20,295 bases of DNA from an uncultured Corynebacterium sp. (GTDB lineage: Bacteria > Actinomycetota > Actinomycetes > Mycobacteriales > Mycobacteriaceae): the NCBI RefSeq assembly GCF_902489365.1, contig NZ_CABTZR010000042.1, positions 1 through 20,295 of the forward strand, written 5' to 3'. A program made the translations under genes and the position numbers. The notes below the pieces were generated by a model, which made no database searches, was not told where the DNA came from, and saw nothing but the letters and a program-made list of their open reading frames with translations. The first letter of the stretch is position 1. Every line of letters begins with the position of its first letter. Below are positions 13,036 to 20,295 of the stretch, one piece after another.

Positions 13036-13626
13036 GTGGCATCTGAAGATAAACCAAAGATTTTTGAGGACGCGCGTGATATCACCCTGACGGTGGGCAT
13101 CATCCTCATCATGATGTTCCTGGCCGTCGGGGCAACGGGACTGTGCTCGATAAATCCGGAAAAGTCCGGGCCTGTGCAGAATGTGGATGCCGCCACCTTC
13201 CTGGAGATGGAAGCACGCGGTAGCGGGGCGGTCATTCGCGAACCTGTCATGTCGGAGGGCTGGCAGCCGACGGCCGCGCGGCGCAAGCAAGTGGGCAGCG
13301 AGTCCGGTGCCGTGGTGAGTTGGCTGACCGCGAATGAAGGATACGTTGAGTCAGCACAGACCCAGCTAGCTCTTGAAGATGTCCCCACCGCCTACGATTC
13401 CAACTATCGAGCCAACTCCGAGCGGCGTGAGGTAGCGGGTCAGGACGTGGAAATCCTGAGCAGCGACGACAAGGACGTTCGCCCCCTGTGGATCACGGAC
13501 TTGGGCGATGCCCGCCTTATCCTTACCGGATCTGCCTCCGACGCGGATTATGAGGCGGCTCTGACCGCATTCGTCGAGGCCAAGCCGCTCCAGATCGCTG
13601 AAGACGGCAGCGTCATCAGCGAGTAA
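13036..13626 (+). CDS. DUF4245 family membrane-anchored protein
   Basis: The 196-residue protein has a short cytoplasmic head (ASEDKPKIFEDARDI), one membrane helix (ITLTVGIILIMMFLAVGA, about residues 17-36) and an extracytoplasmic domain. GWQPTAARRKQ, SWLTANEGYVE and ALTAFVEAKPL are typical of DUF4245, an actinobacterial family of unknown function usually coded next to glpX and the xse genes. I chose the GTG at 13036 because a CATACT -10 lies 6 bases upstream. A GTG at 13006 is in frame and would add ten residues. Its stop is only 4 bases from that of the convergent 117-residue gene. Confidence 0.82.
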   Translation: MASEDKPKIFEDARDITLTVGIILIMMFLAVGATGLCSINPEKSGPVQNVDAATFLEMEARGSGAVIREPVMSEGWQPTAARRKQVGSESGAVVSWLTANEGYVESAQTQLALEDVPTAYDSNYRANSERREVAGQDVEILSSDDKDVRPLWITDLGDARLILTGSASDADYEAALTAFVEAKPLQIAEDGSVISE

Positions 13627-13630
13627 CTAG

Positions 13631-13984
13631 TCAGCGAAACGTCACGCTCTGCAGCGCGCCGTCCCATTCCACCTCGACCTCGTTGCCAGCAGCGCTGCGC
13701 AGGGTCTCGGGGTCGAGCCCGCTCAGGCGGGTCTTGCCTAGGTAGATATCCACCTTTTCGTGCTTGGACTTGCTGGGGAATAAGGAGACCTCGCTAAGTT
13801 TCCCTTCGGTGAAGCGCAAGACAATGGAGCCGGAAAAGTAGCTGATTTCCTCACCGTTGTCGGTGTGAGGGGTGCCGAAGAATTCTTCGGCGAGCTGGCG
13901 CGGATCACCAAAAACCATGGCACCTGCTCCGCCGGACTTGGAGACGAAGTCGACGCGATCTCCCGGGTAGCCGTAAATCTTCAT
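13631..13984 (-). CDS. Conserved hypothetical, third gene of the xse operon
   Basis: The 117-residue product starts MKIYGYPGDRVDFV and looks like a small beta-rich soluble protein (YFSGSIVLRFTEGKLSEVSLF, then VEVEWDGALQSVTFR). It has no signal or membrane segment. The ATG directly follows the xseB stop TAA and has AGGAGAGG 5 bases upstream within xseB, so it is translationally coupled. I do not recognise the family. Its place suggests co-expression with exonuclease VII but does not prove a shared role. Confidence 0.8.
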   Translation of the reverse strand: MKIYGYPGDRVDFVSKSGGAGAMVFGDPRQLAEEFFGTPHTDNGEEISYFSGSIVLRFTEGKLSEVSLFPSKSKHEKVDIYLGKTRLSGLDPETLRSAAGNEVEVEWDGALQSVTFR

Positions 13985-14272
13985 TTAAACCTCTCCTGTT
14001 TCCGTCTGTGCTTCTGCGTTGTCCGGGCTGTCCGCATTCTTGCGGAGGGCTTCCTCTACGCGCTTGGAAGCGCCATCGAGGTGTGCCTCGCAGGCCTTGG
14101 CTAGTGCCTCGCCGCGCTCCCAATATTTCAGGGACTCGTCTAAGCCCATCTGCCCGAGCTCGAGGATCTTCACGGTTTCGATAAGTTCGTCGCGGGCCTG
14201 TTCATAGCTCAGCTCTTCGACGGGCGGGAATGCGTCCTGGCCGGGCTGGCCGGCGCCAATCGTGTCAGTCAT
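13985..14272 (-). CDS. xseB: Exodeoxyribonuclease VII small subunit
   Basis: XseB is the small helical subunit that assembles with XseA to form exonuclease VII, which degrades single-stranded DNA from both ends. The 95-residue product contains LSYEQARDELIETVKILELGQMGLDESLKYWERGEALAKACE, the diagnostic two-helix core. The start is the ATG at 14272 (MTDTIGAG). A longer in-frame reading to 14515 is only antisense of xseA and is rejected. It lies 46 bases after xseA with AGAAAGAAG in the gap. Confidence 0.95.
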   Translation of the reverse strand: MTDTIGAGQPGQDAFPPVEELSYEQARDELIETVKILELGQMGLDESLKYWERGEALAKACEAHLDGASKRVEEALRKNADSPDNAEAQTETGEV

Positions 14273-14318
14273 GAGGGATAGTGCTTCTTTCTTTTTGGTT
14301 CTGTATAAAGCGGTCTGT

Positions 14319-15560
14319 TTAATCCGCAGCCTGGGAGGCCATGGCGGCGGCGGTAATCGAGCCATCACCCACGCGGATGCGCAGTTGCGAACCCGGGGGC
14401 GATTGCGTGTAGCTCGTGACGACTTCCGGCCCGCTGCCATCGCGCGGAAGGACCTGCACAATGGCATAGCCGCGCTCGAGGGTGGCCGAGGGGCCCAAGG
14501 CGGAGACCCGCGCACGCAACGAGGCTACCTGGTTGCTTTCGCGGTCCAGCTGATGAGTAATGACTCGCCGGATCGACGCAACGTGGCGTTCGAGTTCCTC
14601 GCGGCGCGCGGTGATCGGCACCATGGGGTCCGCGAGGACTGGGCGGGAGCGAATGCTCTCGAGCCCGCGGCGCTCCCGTTCCACCCAGCCACGCAGCGCA
14701 GCCGCCATGCGGGAACGCGCTTCGGAAATCACGGCGTATTCCTCGGCCGCGGAGGGCACGACGCGCTTGGCCGCATCGGTGGGGGTGGCGGCGCGGAGAT
14801 CGGCGACGTCGTCAAGCACCGGATGGTCCGGCTCGTGGCCGATGGCGGAGACAACCGGGGTGCGGGCGGCGGCCACAGCGCGCTGGAGAGCTTCCTCGGA
14901 GAAGGGGAGCAGGTCCTCCACCGATCCGCCGCCGCGGGCGATGATGATGACATCGACCTCTGGGTTGGCATCGAGGGTCTGCAGTGCGTCAATGACCTGG
15001 GTGACTGCCGTGGCTCCCTGCACCGCTGTGTTGATGACCTCGAACTGGACTGCCGGCCAGCGGTCTTGTGCCACGGAGAGAACATCGCGCTCAGCGTGGG
15101 AGCCACGGCCGGTAATGAGTCCGATTCTCTTTGGCAGGTAGGGAAGAGGCAGTTTGCGGGAAGGATCGCACAGGCCCTCCTGGCGTAGGCGCTGGCGCAG
15201 CATCTCTACACGGGCGAGGAGATCACCGATGCCGACGTGACGAATCTCAGTAACCCACAGGGAGAAGCTACCGCGCCCGGCGTAGAAGGCTGGCTTGCCG
15301 TAGACCACGACGCGGTCGCCGTCTTTGAGCGGCGAGGGAGCATTCCGGATGAGCGACGTATTACAGGTCAGCTGGACGGATTTTTCCTGTTCGACGTCAC
15401 GCAAGGTGATATAGGACAGTTTCCACGTCGGCTTCATGTTCAGCTGGGTGATCTGACCCTCCACCCAGAGGAAGCCGAGGCGCTCGATCCAGCCTTTGAC
15501 TTGGTCATTGACCTTGCCGACGGGCCACGGTGTCTCCGCGGAATTGGCCGGTTGGTTCAC
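14319..15560 (-). CDS. xseA: Exodeoxyribonuclease VII large subunit
   Basis: XseA is the catalytic subunit. The 413-residue product has the N-terminal OB fold that binds single-stranded DNA (WPVGKVNDQVKGWIERLGFLWVEGQI, then YITLRDVEQ). The catalytic part has LPKRIGLITGRGSHAERDVL, the motif IIIARGGGSVEDLLPFSEE and SAIGHEPDHPVLDDVADLRAATPT. A coiled-coil region and LERGYAIVQ follow. The GTG at 15560 (VNQPANSAETPW) is the likely start, with AGAAAGGA just upstream; an ATG at 15632 would add 24 residues of no similarity and lies upstream of the TACACT -10. It heads the operon xseA-xseB-117-residue gene. Confidence 0.95.
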   Translation of the reverse strand: MNQPANSAETPWPVGKVNDQVKGWIERLGFLWVEGQITQLNMKPTWKLSYITLRDVEQEKSVQLTCNTSLIRNAPSPLKDGDRVVVYGKPAFYAGRGSFSLWVTEIRHVGIGDLLARVEMLRQRLRQEGLCDPSRKLPLPYLPKRIGLITGRGSHAERDVLSVAQDRWPAVQFEVINTAVQGATAVTQVIDALQTLDANPEVDVIIIARGGGSVEDLLPFSEEALQRAVAAARTPVVSAIGHEPDHPVLDDVADLRAATPTDAAKRVVPSAAEEYAVISEARSRMAAALRGWVERERRGLESIRSRPVLADPMVPITARREELERHVASIRRVITHQLDRESNQVASLRARVSALGPSATLERGYAIVQVLPRDGSGPEVVTSYTQSPPGSQLRIRVGDGSITAAAMASQAAD

Positions 15561-15609
15561 GCGCAGTCCTTTCTCTTGAGTGGTCTGTGCTTCGGGGCGT
15601 GTTCCGTCT

Positions 15610-15615
15610 AGTGTA
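15610..15615 (-). promoter_or_regulatory. Putative -10 of the xse operon
   Basis: TACACT on the minus strand would start RNA near 15603 and leave a leader of about 43 bases with a good Shine-Dalgarno sequence. This supports the GTG at 15560 as start. Confidence 0.45.
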
Positions 15616-15712
15616 TGGGGCGCGCCGGACATCGGGTGTCACCGGTCACCTGCGGCGGGCGAGAATGGGCGAGAACTACAGTATGTGGGCAACTTTAGAT
15701 ACTCTGGTTGGC

Positions 15713-16672
15713 ATGACTGAAACTGCAAAGAAGGTGCTCCTCGCGGCTCCCCGCGGCTACTGCGCCGGCGTGGATCGCGCTGTTGAGACAGTGGAAAAGG
15801 CGCTGGAAAAGTACGGCGCTCCCATCTACGTGCGCAAGCAAATCGTGCACAACCGCTTCGTCGTTGAATCCCTGGCCAAGCGTGGCGTCATCTTTGTGGA
15901 AGAGGCCTCCGAGGCCCCCGAAGGTGCTCACCTGGTATTTTCCGCGCACGGCATCGCGCCGAGCGTGCGCAAAGAGGCCGAAGAACGCAAGCAGCTAACG
16001 CTGGACGCCACGTGCCCGCTGGTGACCAAGGTACACAAGGAAGCCCAGCGCTTTGAGCGTGACGGCTACCAGATTCTGCTGATCGGCCACGAAGGTCACG
16101 AAGAGGTCGAAGGTACTGCGGGCGAGGCCCCGGACGTCACCCACCTGGTGGATGGCTTGGAGGGCGTCGACAAGCTGCCGGACTTCCTACACGAGGAAAA
16201 GCTCATCTGGCTGTCCCAGACCACGTTGTCGGTGGATGAGACCATCCAGATCGTCAACAAGCTACGCGAGCGTTTCCCGCACTTGGAAAACCCGCCGTCA
16301 GACGATATTTGCTACGCCACACAGAACCGCCAGGAGTCGGTAAAGGCCATCGCCCCGAAGTGCGATCTCATGATCGTTGTCGGCTCCCAGAACTCCTCCA
16401 ACTCCAAGCGCCTCGTCGAGGTTGCCCTGGAGGCAGGTTCGAAGACCTCGTATCTGGTGGATTTCGCCTCAGAGATCGATGAGGCCTGGCTTGAGGGAGT
16501 GAACACTGTTGGCGTCACGTGTGGTGCCTCCGTGCCTGAGTTGCTGGTGCGTGAAGTGCTTGAATACCTAGACGAGCGCGGCTACAGCGATGTTGAGCAG
16601 GTGACGACCTCCACGGAGACCATCACGTTCTCGCTACCGCGCGATCTGCGCCCGGCACGTACTGCGCGCTAG
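15713..16672 (+). CDS. ispH: 4-hydroxy-3-methylbut-2-enyl diphosphate reductase
   Basis: IspH (LytB) makes isopentenyl and dimethylallyl diphosphate in the last step of the MEP isoprenoid pathway, using an iron-sulfur cluster. The 319-residue protein shows the three cluster cysteines in PRGYCAGVDRAVE (Cys17), LDATCPLVTKVH and GVTCGASVPELLV. His residues appear in IVHNRFVV, SAHGIAPSV and GHEGHEEVEG, and the substrate motif is present as SQTTLSVDET. VVGSQNSSNSKRLVEV is also conserved. The start is the ATG at 15713; longer frames upstream run antisense to xseA. GATACT 9 bases upstream and the lack of a Shine-Dalgarno sequence suggest a very short leader. Confidence 0.96.
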   Translation: MTETAKKVLLAAPRGYCAGVDRAVETVEKALEKYGAPIYVRKQIVHNRFVVESLAKRGVIFVEEASEAPEGAHLVFSAHGIAPSVRKEAEERKQLTLDATCPLVTKVHKEAQRFERDGYQILLIGHEGHEEVEGTAGEAPDVTHLVDGLEGVDKLPDFLHEEKLIWLSQTTLSVDETIQIVNKLRERFPHLENPPSDDICYATQNRQESVKAIAPKCDLMIVVGSQNSSNSKRLVEVALEAGSKTSYLVDFASEIDEAWLEGVNTVGVTCGASVPELLVREVLEYLDERGYSDVEQVTTSTETITFSLPRDLRPARTAR

Positions 16673-17409
16673 TCCTCGTCGTAGAGGTTTTCCTCGAGCG
16701 GCTGGGGGGACCGCTGGGGACGCTGCGCGCGCCGCGCATTCTCCGCTGCTTCAGCGGCGGCGCGGCGGAAATCCTCCTGCACGTCGGTCTCGGGGGAAGC
16801 TTGGCGGAGCTGGGCGCGCTCTTCGGCCTGCAGACGACGGCGTTCCTCGCGGTTGCGCTCCCGGACCCGCCCAGAGCTCGTGTTCTCCCGAGCAATGAGC
16901 TCTGCCACGGAGAGCCGCTCAGAGCGGTTGCGGCGGTCGGAGGCAGCGTCGGCGCGGCGCTTCTTTTGTGCTTCCGCTTCTCGGCTCTTCGCGTGGTTGT
17001 TGCTGCTCCATATGCGCATGACCGCGAGCAGTGCGCACGCCAAGACTGTGACGATGAGCACCGGGAAGTGCTGCACCAAGGGGAAGGCCGTGGTAAGAAG
17101 CGCGGTCTTGGAAAACGGAGAGGCGCCCTCCGGCAAGGCAGCCGTCGAGTTAATGAACCCGCCGCCTACAGTTCCCAGCGCGTAGAGCAACGGCAGGGTA
17201 ATCACTAACAAGTAGAGCCCGCGGATCTCCACCAACCAGGTGAGAGCGAGCGAGCCGAGTCCAAAAATTAGGGCGAACGGCAGGGCAACCTTGCCGAGCA
17301 CACCTGAGACTGCCAAGGCCACAAGCGTCACGACGAGCGCGACGAGGAGCGCTCGGGTAAGCGGCATCCCACGGCGGGGAGGGCGGCGACGATTTTTGGC
17401 AACAGACAC
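16669..17409 (-). CDS. DUF6542 family membrane protein
   Basis: The 246-residue protein has a basic N-terminus (KNRRRPPRRG) and four membrane helices between about residues 15 and 150 (LLVALVVTLVALAVSGVLG, LPFALIFGLGSLALTWLV, GLYLLVITLPLLYALGTV, HFPVLIVTVLACALLAVM). A long charged Arg/Glu/Ala-rich cytoplasmic tail with coiled-coil character follows and ends EENLYDED. The N-terminal part fits DUF6542, an actinobacterial family of unknown role. The GTG at 17409 has no Shine-Dalgarno sequence but TAAGCT lies 8 bases upstream. Its stop overlaps that of ispH. It follows rmuC by 35 bases. Confidence 0.75.
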   Translation of the reverse strand: MSVAKNRRRPPRRGMPLTRALLVALVVTLVALAVSGVLGKVALPFALIFGLGSLALTWLVEIRGLYLLVITLPLLYALGTVGGGFINSTAALPEGASPFSKTALLTTAFPLVQHFPVLIVTVLACALLAVMRIWSSNNHAKSREAEAQKKRRADAASDRRNRSERLSVAELIARENTSSGRVRERNREERRRLQAEERAQLRQASPETDVQEDFRRAAAEAAENARRAQRPQRSPQPLEENLYDED

Positions 17410-17444
17410 GCCCAGAAAGCTTACCGGGATTGTTGACCAAAACG

Positions 17445-18515
17445 TTATTCATCGTGGGCGCGCCGCGGCCAAGAACCGACACTGCGCGGCTCCACCGGCA
17501 GGCGGTCCACGCGGGCGGGCACATCTAGCTCTTTGAGCCGCCGCGCGGTGACCCCGACGCGGGAGTCCAAGCTGGCCAAACTCGCGTTATATGCCTCAAC
17601 CGCGCGCTCGAGGCCGCGGCCGACCTTGTCATAGTGCTCGCTGAGGGTATTGAGGCGCGTGTAAAGCTCACGTCCCAAGCGCTGTACCTCGCGGGCTTTG
17701 TCGGAGATCTCTTCGTGCTGCCAGCTCACCGCCACGGTGCGCAGGAGGGCGAAGAGGGTGCTCGGCGTGGAGATGACGATGTTACGCTCGAATGCGAACT
17801 CGAGCAGCTCGGCATCGAGGGAGAGCGCGGCGTCGACGAAGGTATCCGCGGGAACGAAGAGGACCACAAACTGCGGCGTGGGGGAGAAGGCCTCGATATA
17901 GTCCTTAGAAGCCAGTGCTTGGACATGTGAGCGCATCAGGTGCGCGTGGCGGCGCAGAAACCCTGCCCTTTCTTCTGGATCCTCAGTCTCCATGGCGTCG
18001 AGGTAGGCGCTGAGTGGAACCTTGGCGTCGACCACAATGCTGCGCCCACCTGCCAGGTGAACGACGAGGTCAGGGCGGACTACCGAACCGTTGATGCGAG
18101 CGGTGACCTGGGAGTCGAAATCCACATGTTTGCGCATGCCACCGAGCTCGACCACGCGCTCCAGCTGTACTTCGCCCCAGCGCCCGCGGACGTTCGGCGA
18201 GCGCAGCGCACCGACCAACTTATCGGTGCGATCGGAGAGCCGCGTCGAGGTCCGCGTTACCGCTTGAACTTGGCTGCTGAGTGCGGCGAGCGATGTCGCG
18301 CGATCCTCCTCAATTTCCTGCAGTTGCAGGCCCAAGCGGTCCATGGCCTTTTCCAGCGGGACAAGCTCTGCTTGGCGGCGTTGGGATTCTTGCAGCGCGC
18401 GGTGCTCCTCGGAGGGCTGGGAAGACTGCGCGGAATAAGCGCGAGCCAGCCAACCGAGAGCGGCGCCAATGATGAGGCCGAGGAAGAGGAGCAACACGGG
18501 AAGGGTAGACGTCAT
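17445..18515 (-). CDS. rmuC: DNA recombination protein RmuC
   Basis: RmuC is a membrane-anchored, coiled-coil protein with a PD-(D/E)XK-like nuclease fold that limits inversions at short repeats. The 356-residue product starts with a membrane helix (LPVLLLFLGLIIGAALGWLA), then a coiled coil to about residue 100. The core follows: RGRWGEVQLERVVELGGM, VRPDLVVHLAGGRSIVVDAKVPLSAYL, FVVLFVPADTFVDAAL and IVISTPSTLFALLRTVA. The ATG at 18515 is preferred over the GTG at 18545 because CATGAT lies 7 bases upstream. It lies 36 bases after the AI-2E family gene. Confidence 0.93.
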   Translation of the reverse strand: MTSTLPVLLLFLGLIIGAALGWLARAYSAQSSQPSEEHRALQESQRRQAELVPLEKAMDRLGLQLQEIEEDRATSLAALSSQVQAVTRTSTRLSDRTDKLVGALRSPNVRGRWGEVQLERVVELGGMRKHVDFDSQVTARINGSVVRPDLVVHLAGGRSIVVDAKVPLSAYLDAMETEDPEERAGFLRRHAHLMRSHVQALASKDYIEAFSPTPQFVVLFVPADTFVDAALSLDAELLEFAFERNIVISTPSTLFALLRTVAVSWQHEEISDKAREVQRLGRELYTRLNTLSEHYDKVGRGLERAVEAYNASLASLDSRVGVTARRLKELDVPARVDRLPVEPRSVGSWPRRAHDE

Positions 18516-18551
18516 GCCTGCCATCATGACATGCGCCCCAGACACGCCCCG

Positions 18552-20033
18552 CTAGTTTTTGTCCTTCGACTGCAACATCTGTTCGAGAGCGCCGATGGCG
18601 CGCTTAATTCCCGCGCGGGCGCCGCTATCTCGTTCGCTGAGTTCCGCGTCGACATCGACCTTGCGGTCCAGCGGGCTCGTGCCATCGCTGGCGACGTCTT
18701 CCGCAGCGCCTTCGGGTGCGGCGTGGTCCGGGATGGACAGCCATTGTTCGCGCTTCCGGTCACCCTGCTGCTGTGTGTAGCGCCCGATGAGGAAACCGGC
18801 GACCGTTGAGAATTCCAAGTCTTCGGCGGTCCTCTCGCCCGATTGGAGCATCACCATGTCTTGGAAGTAGCGGTAGACAACCGCGATGGTCGCTGCAACC
18901 GGAACGGCGAGGAAGCCGCCGACGAGGCCGAAGAGCGCGGAACCGACGGTCACGGAAATCAACACGATGACCGGGTGCAGGTTCATGGCCTTCGACTGCA
19001 GCCACGGGGAGAGCACGTTGCCCTCAAGCTGCTGGACCAGCAGAACCAAGCCAAGCACGAGGAGTGCTTTGGTGAAGCCCAAGGAGACCAGGGCGATGGT
19101 CACGGATAGCGCGCCGGCCACGATGGCGCCCACAAAGGGGATAAAGCCGGCGATGAAGGTAATGATGGCCAGCGCCATGGCCAAAGGCACCCCGATGAGG
19201 GCGAGGCCGAGGCCGATGAAGATGGCGTCGACAAGCGAGACCACCGCCTGCGCCCGCACGAAGCCACCCAGCGTGGTCCACACACGGGTGAGCAACTCAG
19301 TGAGGTGCCAGCCGGTGCGGCGGCCCGTCGCTTGGCGCAGCCAGGGGAGGAAGTTGTGGCCATCTTTAAGGAAGAAGAAGGTCAGCACCACGATGATGAA
19401 AAGCGTGACCACGATGGAGGTCGCCGTGCCAATTCCTGTGAACACGGAACCCGCAATGGAACCCGCCTGGCGCTGCAGCCACAGGGCGATCTCATCGATG
19501 TATTGGCCGATCTCATCCGGATCGAGGTTGAGCGGAGGACCCTGTGCCCATAGCTGCAGGCGCTGAATGCCTTCCGCAGTTTGCAGGTACAGCGTTTGGG
19601 ATTGCCGCGCAAAGTCCGGAGCAATGAACATGAAGAGCGAGCCCACCGCGGTAAAAGACACGAGGATGGTTACTGCCGCAGCCAGGGCTGACGGCAGTCC
19701 CTTGCGCCGCATGGCGCTCGCAATGGGGGCAAGCACGGTGCAAATAATGAGCGCGATGAGGACGGGCAGGATGCCGCGCCAGAAGTTGCCCAGCATGCGG
19801 AAGGAGGCATAAAGAAAGACGCCAATGATGGTCAGGCGCAGCGCCCACAGCGATGCGGACTTGATGACCTCGCCGACCACCACGGAGCGATCCACTTGGT
19901 TTCCTGGCGGGTGTGCGGAGACAGCGTTCAGCGAGGCAGCATCGACGGAGTCATCGAAGCGCCCGCCAAGTGCTGCCTCTGCTGCGGCAAGCTCAGGCGA
20001 GGATGCATTGGGGGATGGCTGATCAGAACTCAC
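18552..20033 (-). CDS. AI-2E family transporter (PerM/TqsA-like membrane protein)
   Basis: The 493-residue protein has a hydrophilic N-terminus of about 55 residues. A polytopic core of about 8 helices follows (for example LRLTIIGVFLYASFRML, LPVLIALIICTVLAPIASAM, IVVTLFIIVVLTFFFLKDG). The family motifs TLGGFVRAQAVVSLVDAIFIGLGL, FIPFVGAIVAGAL and QQLEGNVLSPWLQSKAMNLHPVIVLI are present. A charged tail of about 90 residues ends in ALEQMLQSKDKN. Members export autoinducer-2, ions or other small solutes, and the substrate cannot be predicted. The GTG at 20033 has CAAGAT 6 bases upstream and no Shine-Dalgarno sequence. It is divergent from ychF by 47 bases. Confidence 0.9.
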   Translation of the reverse strand: MSSDQPSPNASSPELAAAEAALGGRFDDSVDAASLNAVSAHPPGNQVDRSVVVGEVIKSASLWALRLTIIGVFLYASFRMLGNFWRGILPVLIALIICTVLAPIASAMRRKGLPSALAAAVTILVSFTAVGSLFMFIAPDFARQSQTLYLQTAEGIQRLQLWAQGPPLNLDPDEIGQYIDEIALWLQRQAGSIAGSVFTGIGTATSIVVTLFIIVVLTFFFLKDGHNFLPWLRQATGRRTGWHLTELLTRVWTTLGGFVRAQAVVSLVDAIFIGLGLALIGVPLAMALAIITFIAGFIPFVGAIVAGALSVTIALVSLGFTKALLVLGLVLLVQQLEGNVLSPWLQSKAMNLHPVIVLISVTVGSALFGLVGGFLAVPVAATIAVVYRYFQDMVMLQSGERTAEDLEFSTVAGFLIGRYTQQQGDRKREQWLSIPDHAAPEGAAEDVASDGTSPLDRKVDVDAELSERDSGARAGIKRAIGALEQMLQSKDKN

Positions 20034-20042
20034 CCCACCATC

Positions 20043-20073
20043 TTGCCTTAAAAGATCCGGGGTGCGTTAGGAT
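20043..20073 (+). promoter_or_regulatory. ychF promoter (leaderless)
   Basis: TTGCCT (20043-20048), 19 bases, TAGGAT (20068-20073), then exactly 7 bases to the GTG at 20081. The pattern is strong for a leaderless corynebacterial transcript. Confidence 0.55.
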
Positions 20074-20080
20074 TGGCCCC

Positions 20081-20295
20081 GTGAGTCTTACACTTGGAAT
20101 CGTCGGCCTGCCCAACGTGGGCAAGTCCACTTTGTTTAATGCCCTGACCCGTTCCGACATATTGGCGGCGAACTACCCGTTTGCCACCATTGAACCCAAT
20201 GTCGGCCTCGTTGAGCTCCCCGATTCCCGCCTGAACCGCCTTGCGGAAATCTTCAACTCCGAGCGCATCCTTCCGGCTACCGTGTCCTTCGTGGA
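20081..20295 (+). CDS. ychF: Ribosome-binding ATPase/GTPase YchF (Obg family), 3' end beyond the window
   Basis: YchF (OLA1 group) is a universally conserved P-loop protein of the Obg family that hydrolyses ATP, binds ribosomes and is linked to redox stress. The visible 71 residues start MSLTLGIVGLPNVGKST, with G1 motif GLPNVGKST, followed by NALTRSDILAANYPFATIEPNVGLVELPD and the start of LPATVSFVD. The family length is about 360, so some 80 percent is missing. The GTG start has no Shine-Dalgarno sequence but the leaderless promoter described upstream. Confidence 0.95.
   Translation, partial: MSLTLGIVGLPNVGKSTLFNALTRSDILAANYPFATIEPNVGLVELPDSRLNRLAEIFNSERILPATVSFV

Noticed and set aside
13985..14515. 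xseB extended N-terminally to 176 residues
   Set aside because: The extension is antisense-like sequence within xseA and does not match the XseB family, which starts near MTDT at 14272.
15530..15712. ispH extended upstream by 61 codons
   Set aside because: The extension runs antisense to xseA and through its promoter; IspH proteins start close to the MTETAKKVLLAAPRGYC segment.
1..20295. CRISPR array, tRNA, rRNA, prophage or complete insertion sequence
   Set aside because: No regularly spaced repeats beyond the three operator copies, no tRNA-like arms, no transposase or phage genes were seen on either strand.

Overview
The window reads as an ordinary chromosomal stretch of a Corynebacterium (Actinobacteria). 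The reasons are the moderately high GC content, proteins typical of the group (a DUF5997 and LysR-like pair, DUF4245, DUF6542, an LGFP-repeat lipoprotein, a PIN-PhoH fusion), and the order glpX / DUF4245 / xseB / xseA / ispH, which is common in actinobacteria. Species cannot be fixed from the sequence alone. No rRNA, tRNA, CRISPR array, phage or complete insertion sequence was seen.

Left part (1-6259): the 5' end of coaA (pantothenate kinase) faces away from glyA (serine hydroxymethyltransferase). glyA converges on a DUF5997 gene with overlapping stop codons. DUF5997 is divergent from a helix-turn-helix-less LysR-type ligand-binding protein. Then come an LGFP-repeat lipoprotein with a strong terminator, phoH2, and a GNAT acetyltransferase.

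Middle part (6260-10315): a secreted CAP-domain protein ends at a bidirectional terminator. Facing it is a minus-strand transcription unit: TetR regulator, DHA2-type multidrug transporter, and an apparently overlooked 58-residue ORF whose ATG directly abuts the transporter stop codon. The tetR promoter lies inside three 15-bp inverted repeats set exactly 17 bp apart. Next to it is a 0.36-kb stretch with no clear gene, holding a start-less coding-like frame and several inverted repeats, including a perfect 14-bp pair.

Right part (10316-20295): central metabolism and housekeeping. fumC and glpX are on the minus strand, DUF4245 on the plus strand, and xseA-xseB plus a 117-residue unknown form a minus-strand operon. 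ispH is divergent from xseA and converges with DUF6542 through overlapping stops. An AI-2E family membrane protein, rmuC and DUF6542 run in a row on the minus strand. The 5' end of ychF closes the window.

A recurrent theme is leaderless expression: at least eight genes have a -10-like hexamer 6-8 bases before an ATG or GTG and no Shine-Dalgarno sequence. I used this to choose starts that differ from the longest reading frame. The best candidates for something undescribed are the triple operator, the small coupled ORF and the 9953-10315 region. I did not find convincing evidence of a wholly new multi-gene system.
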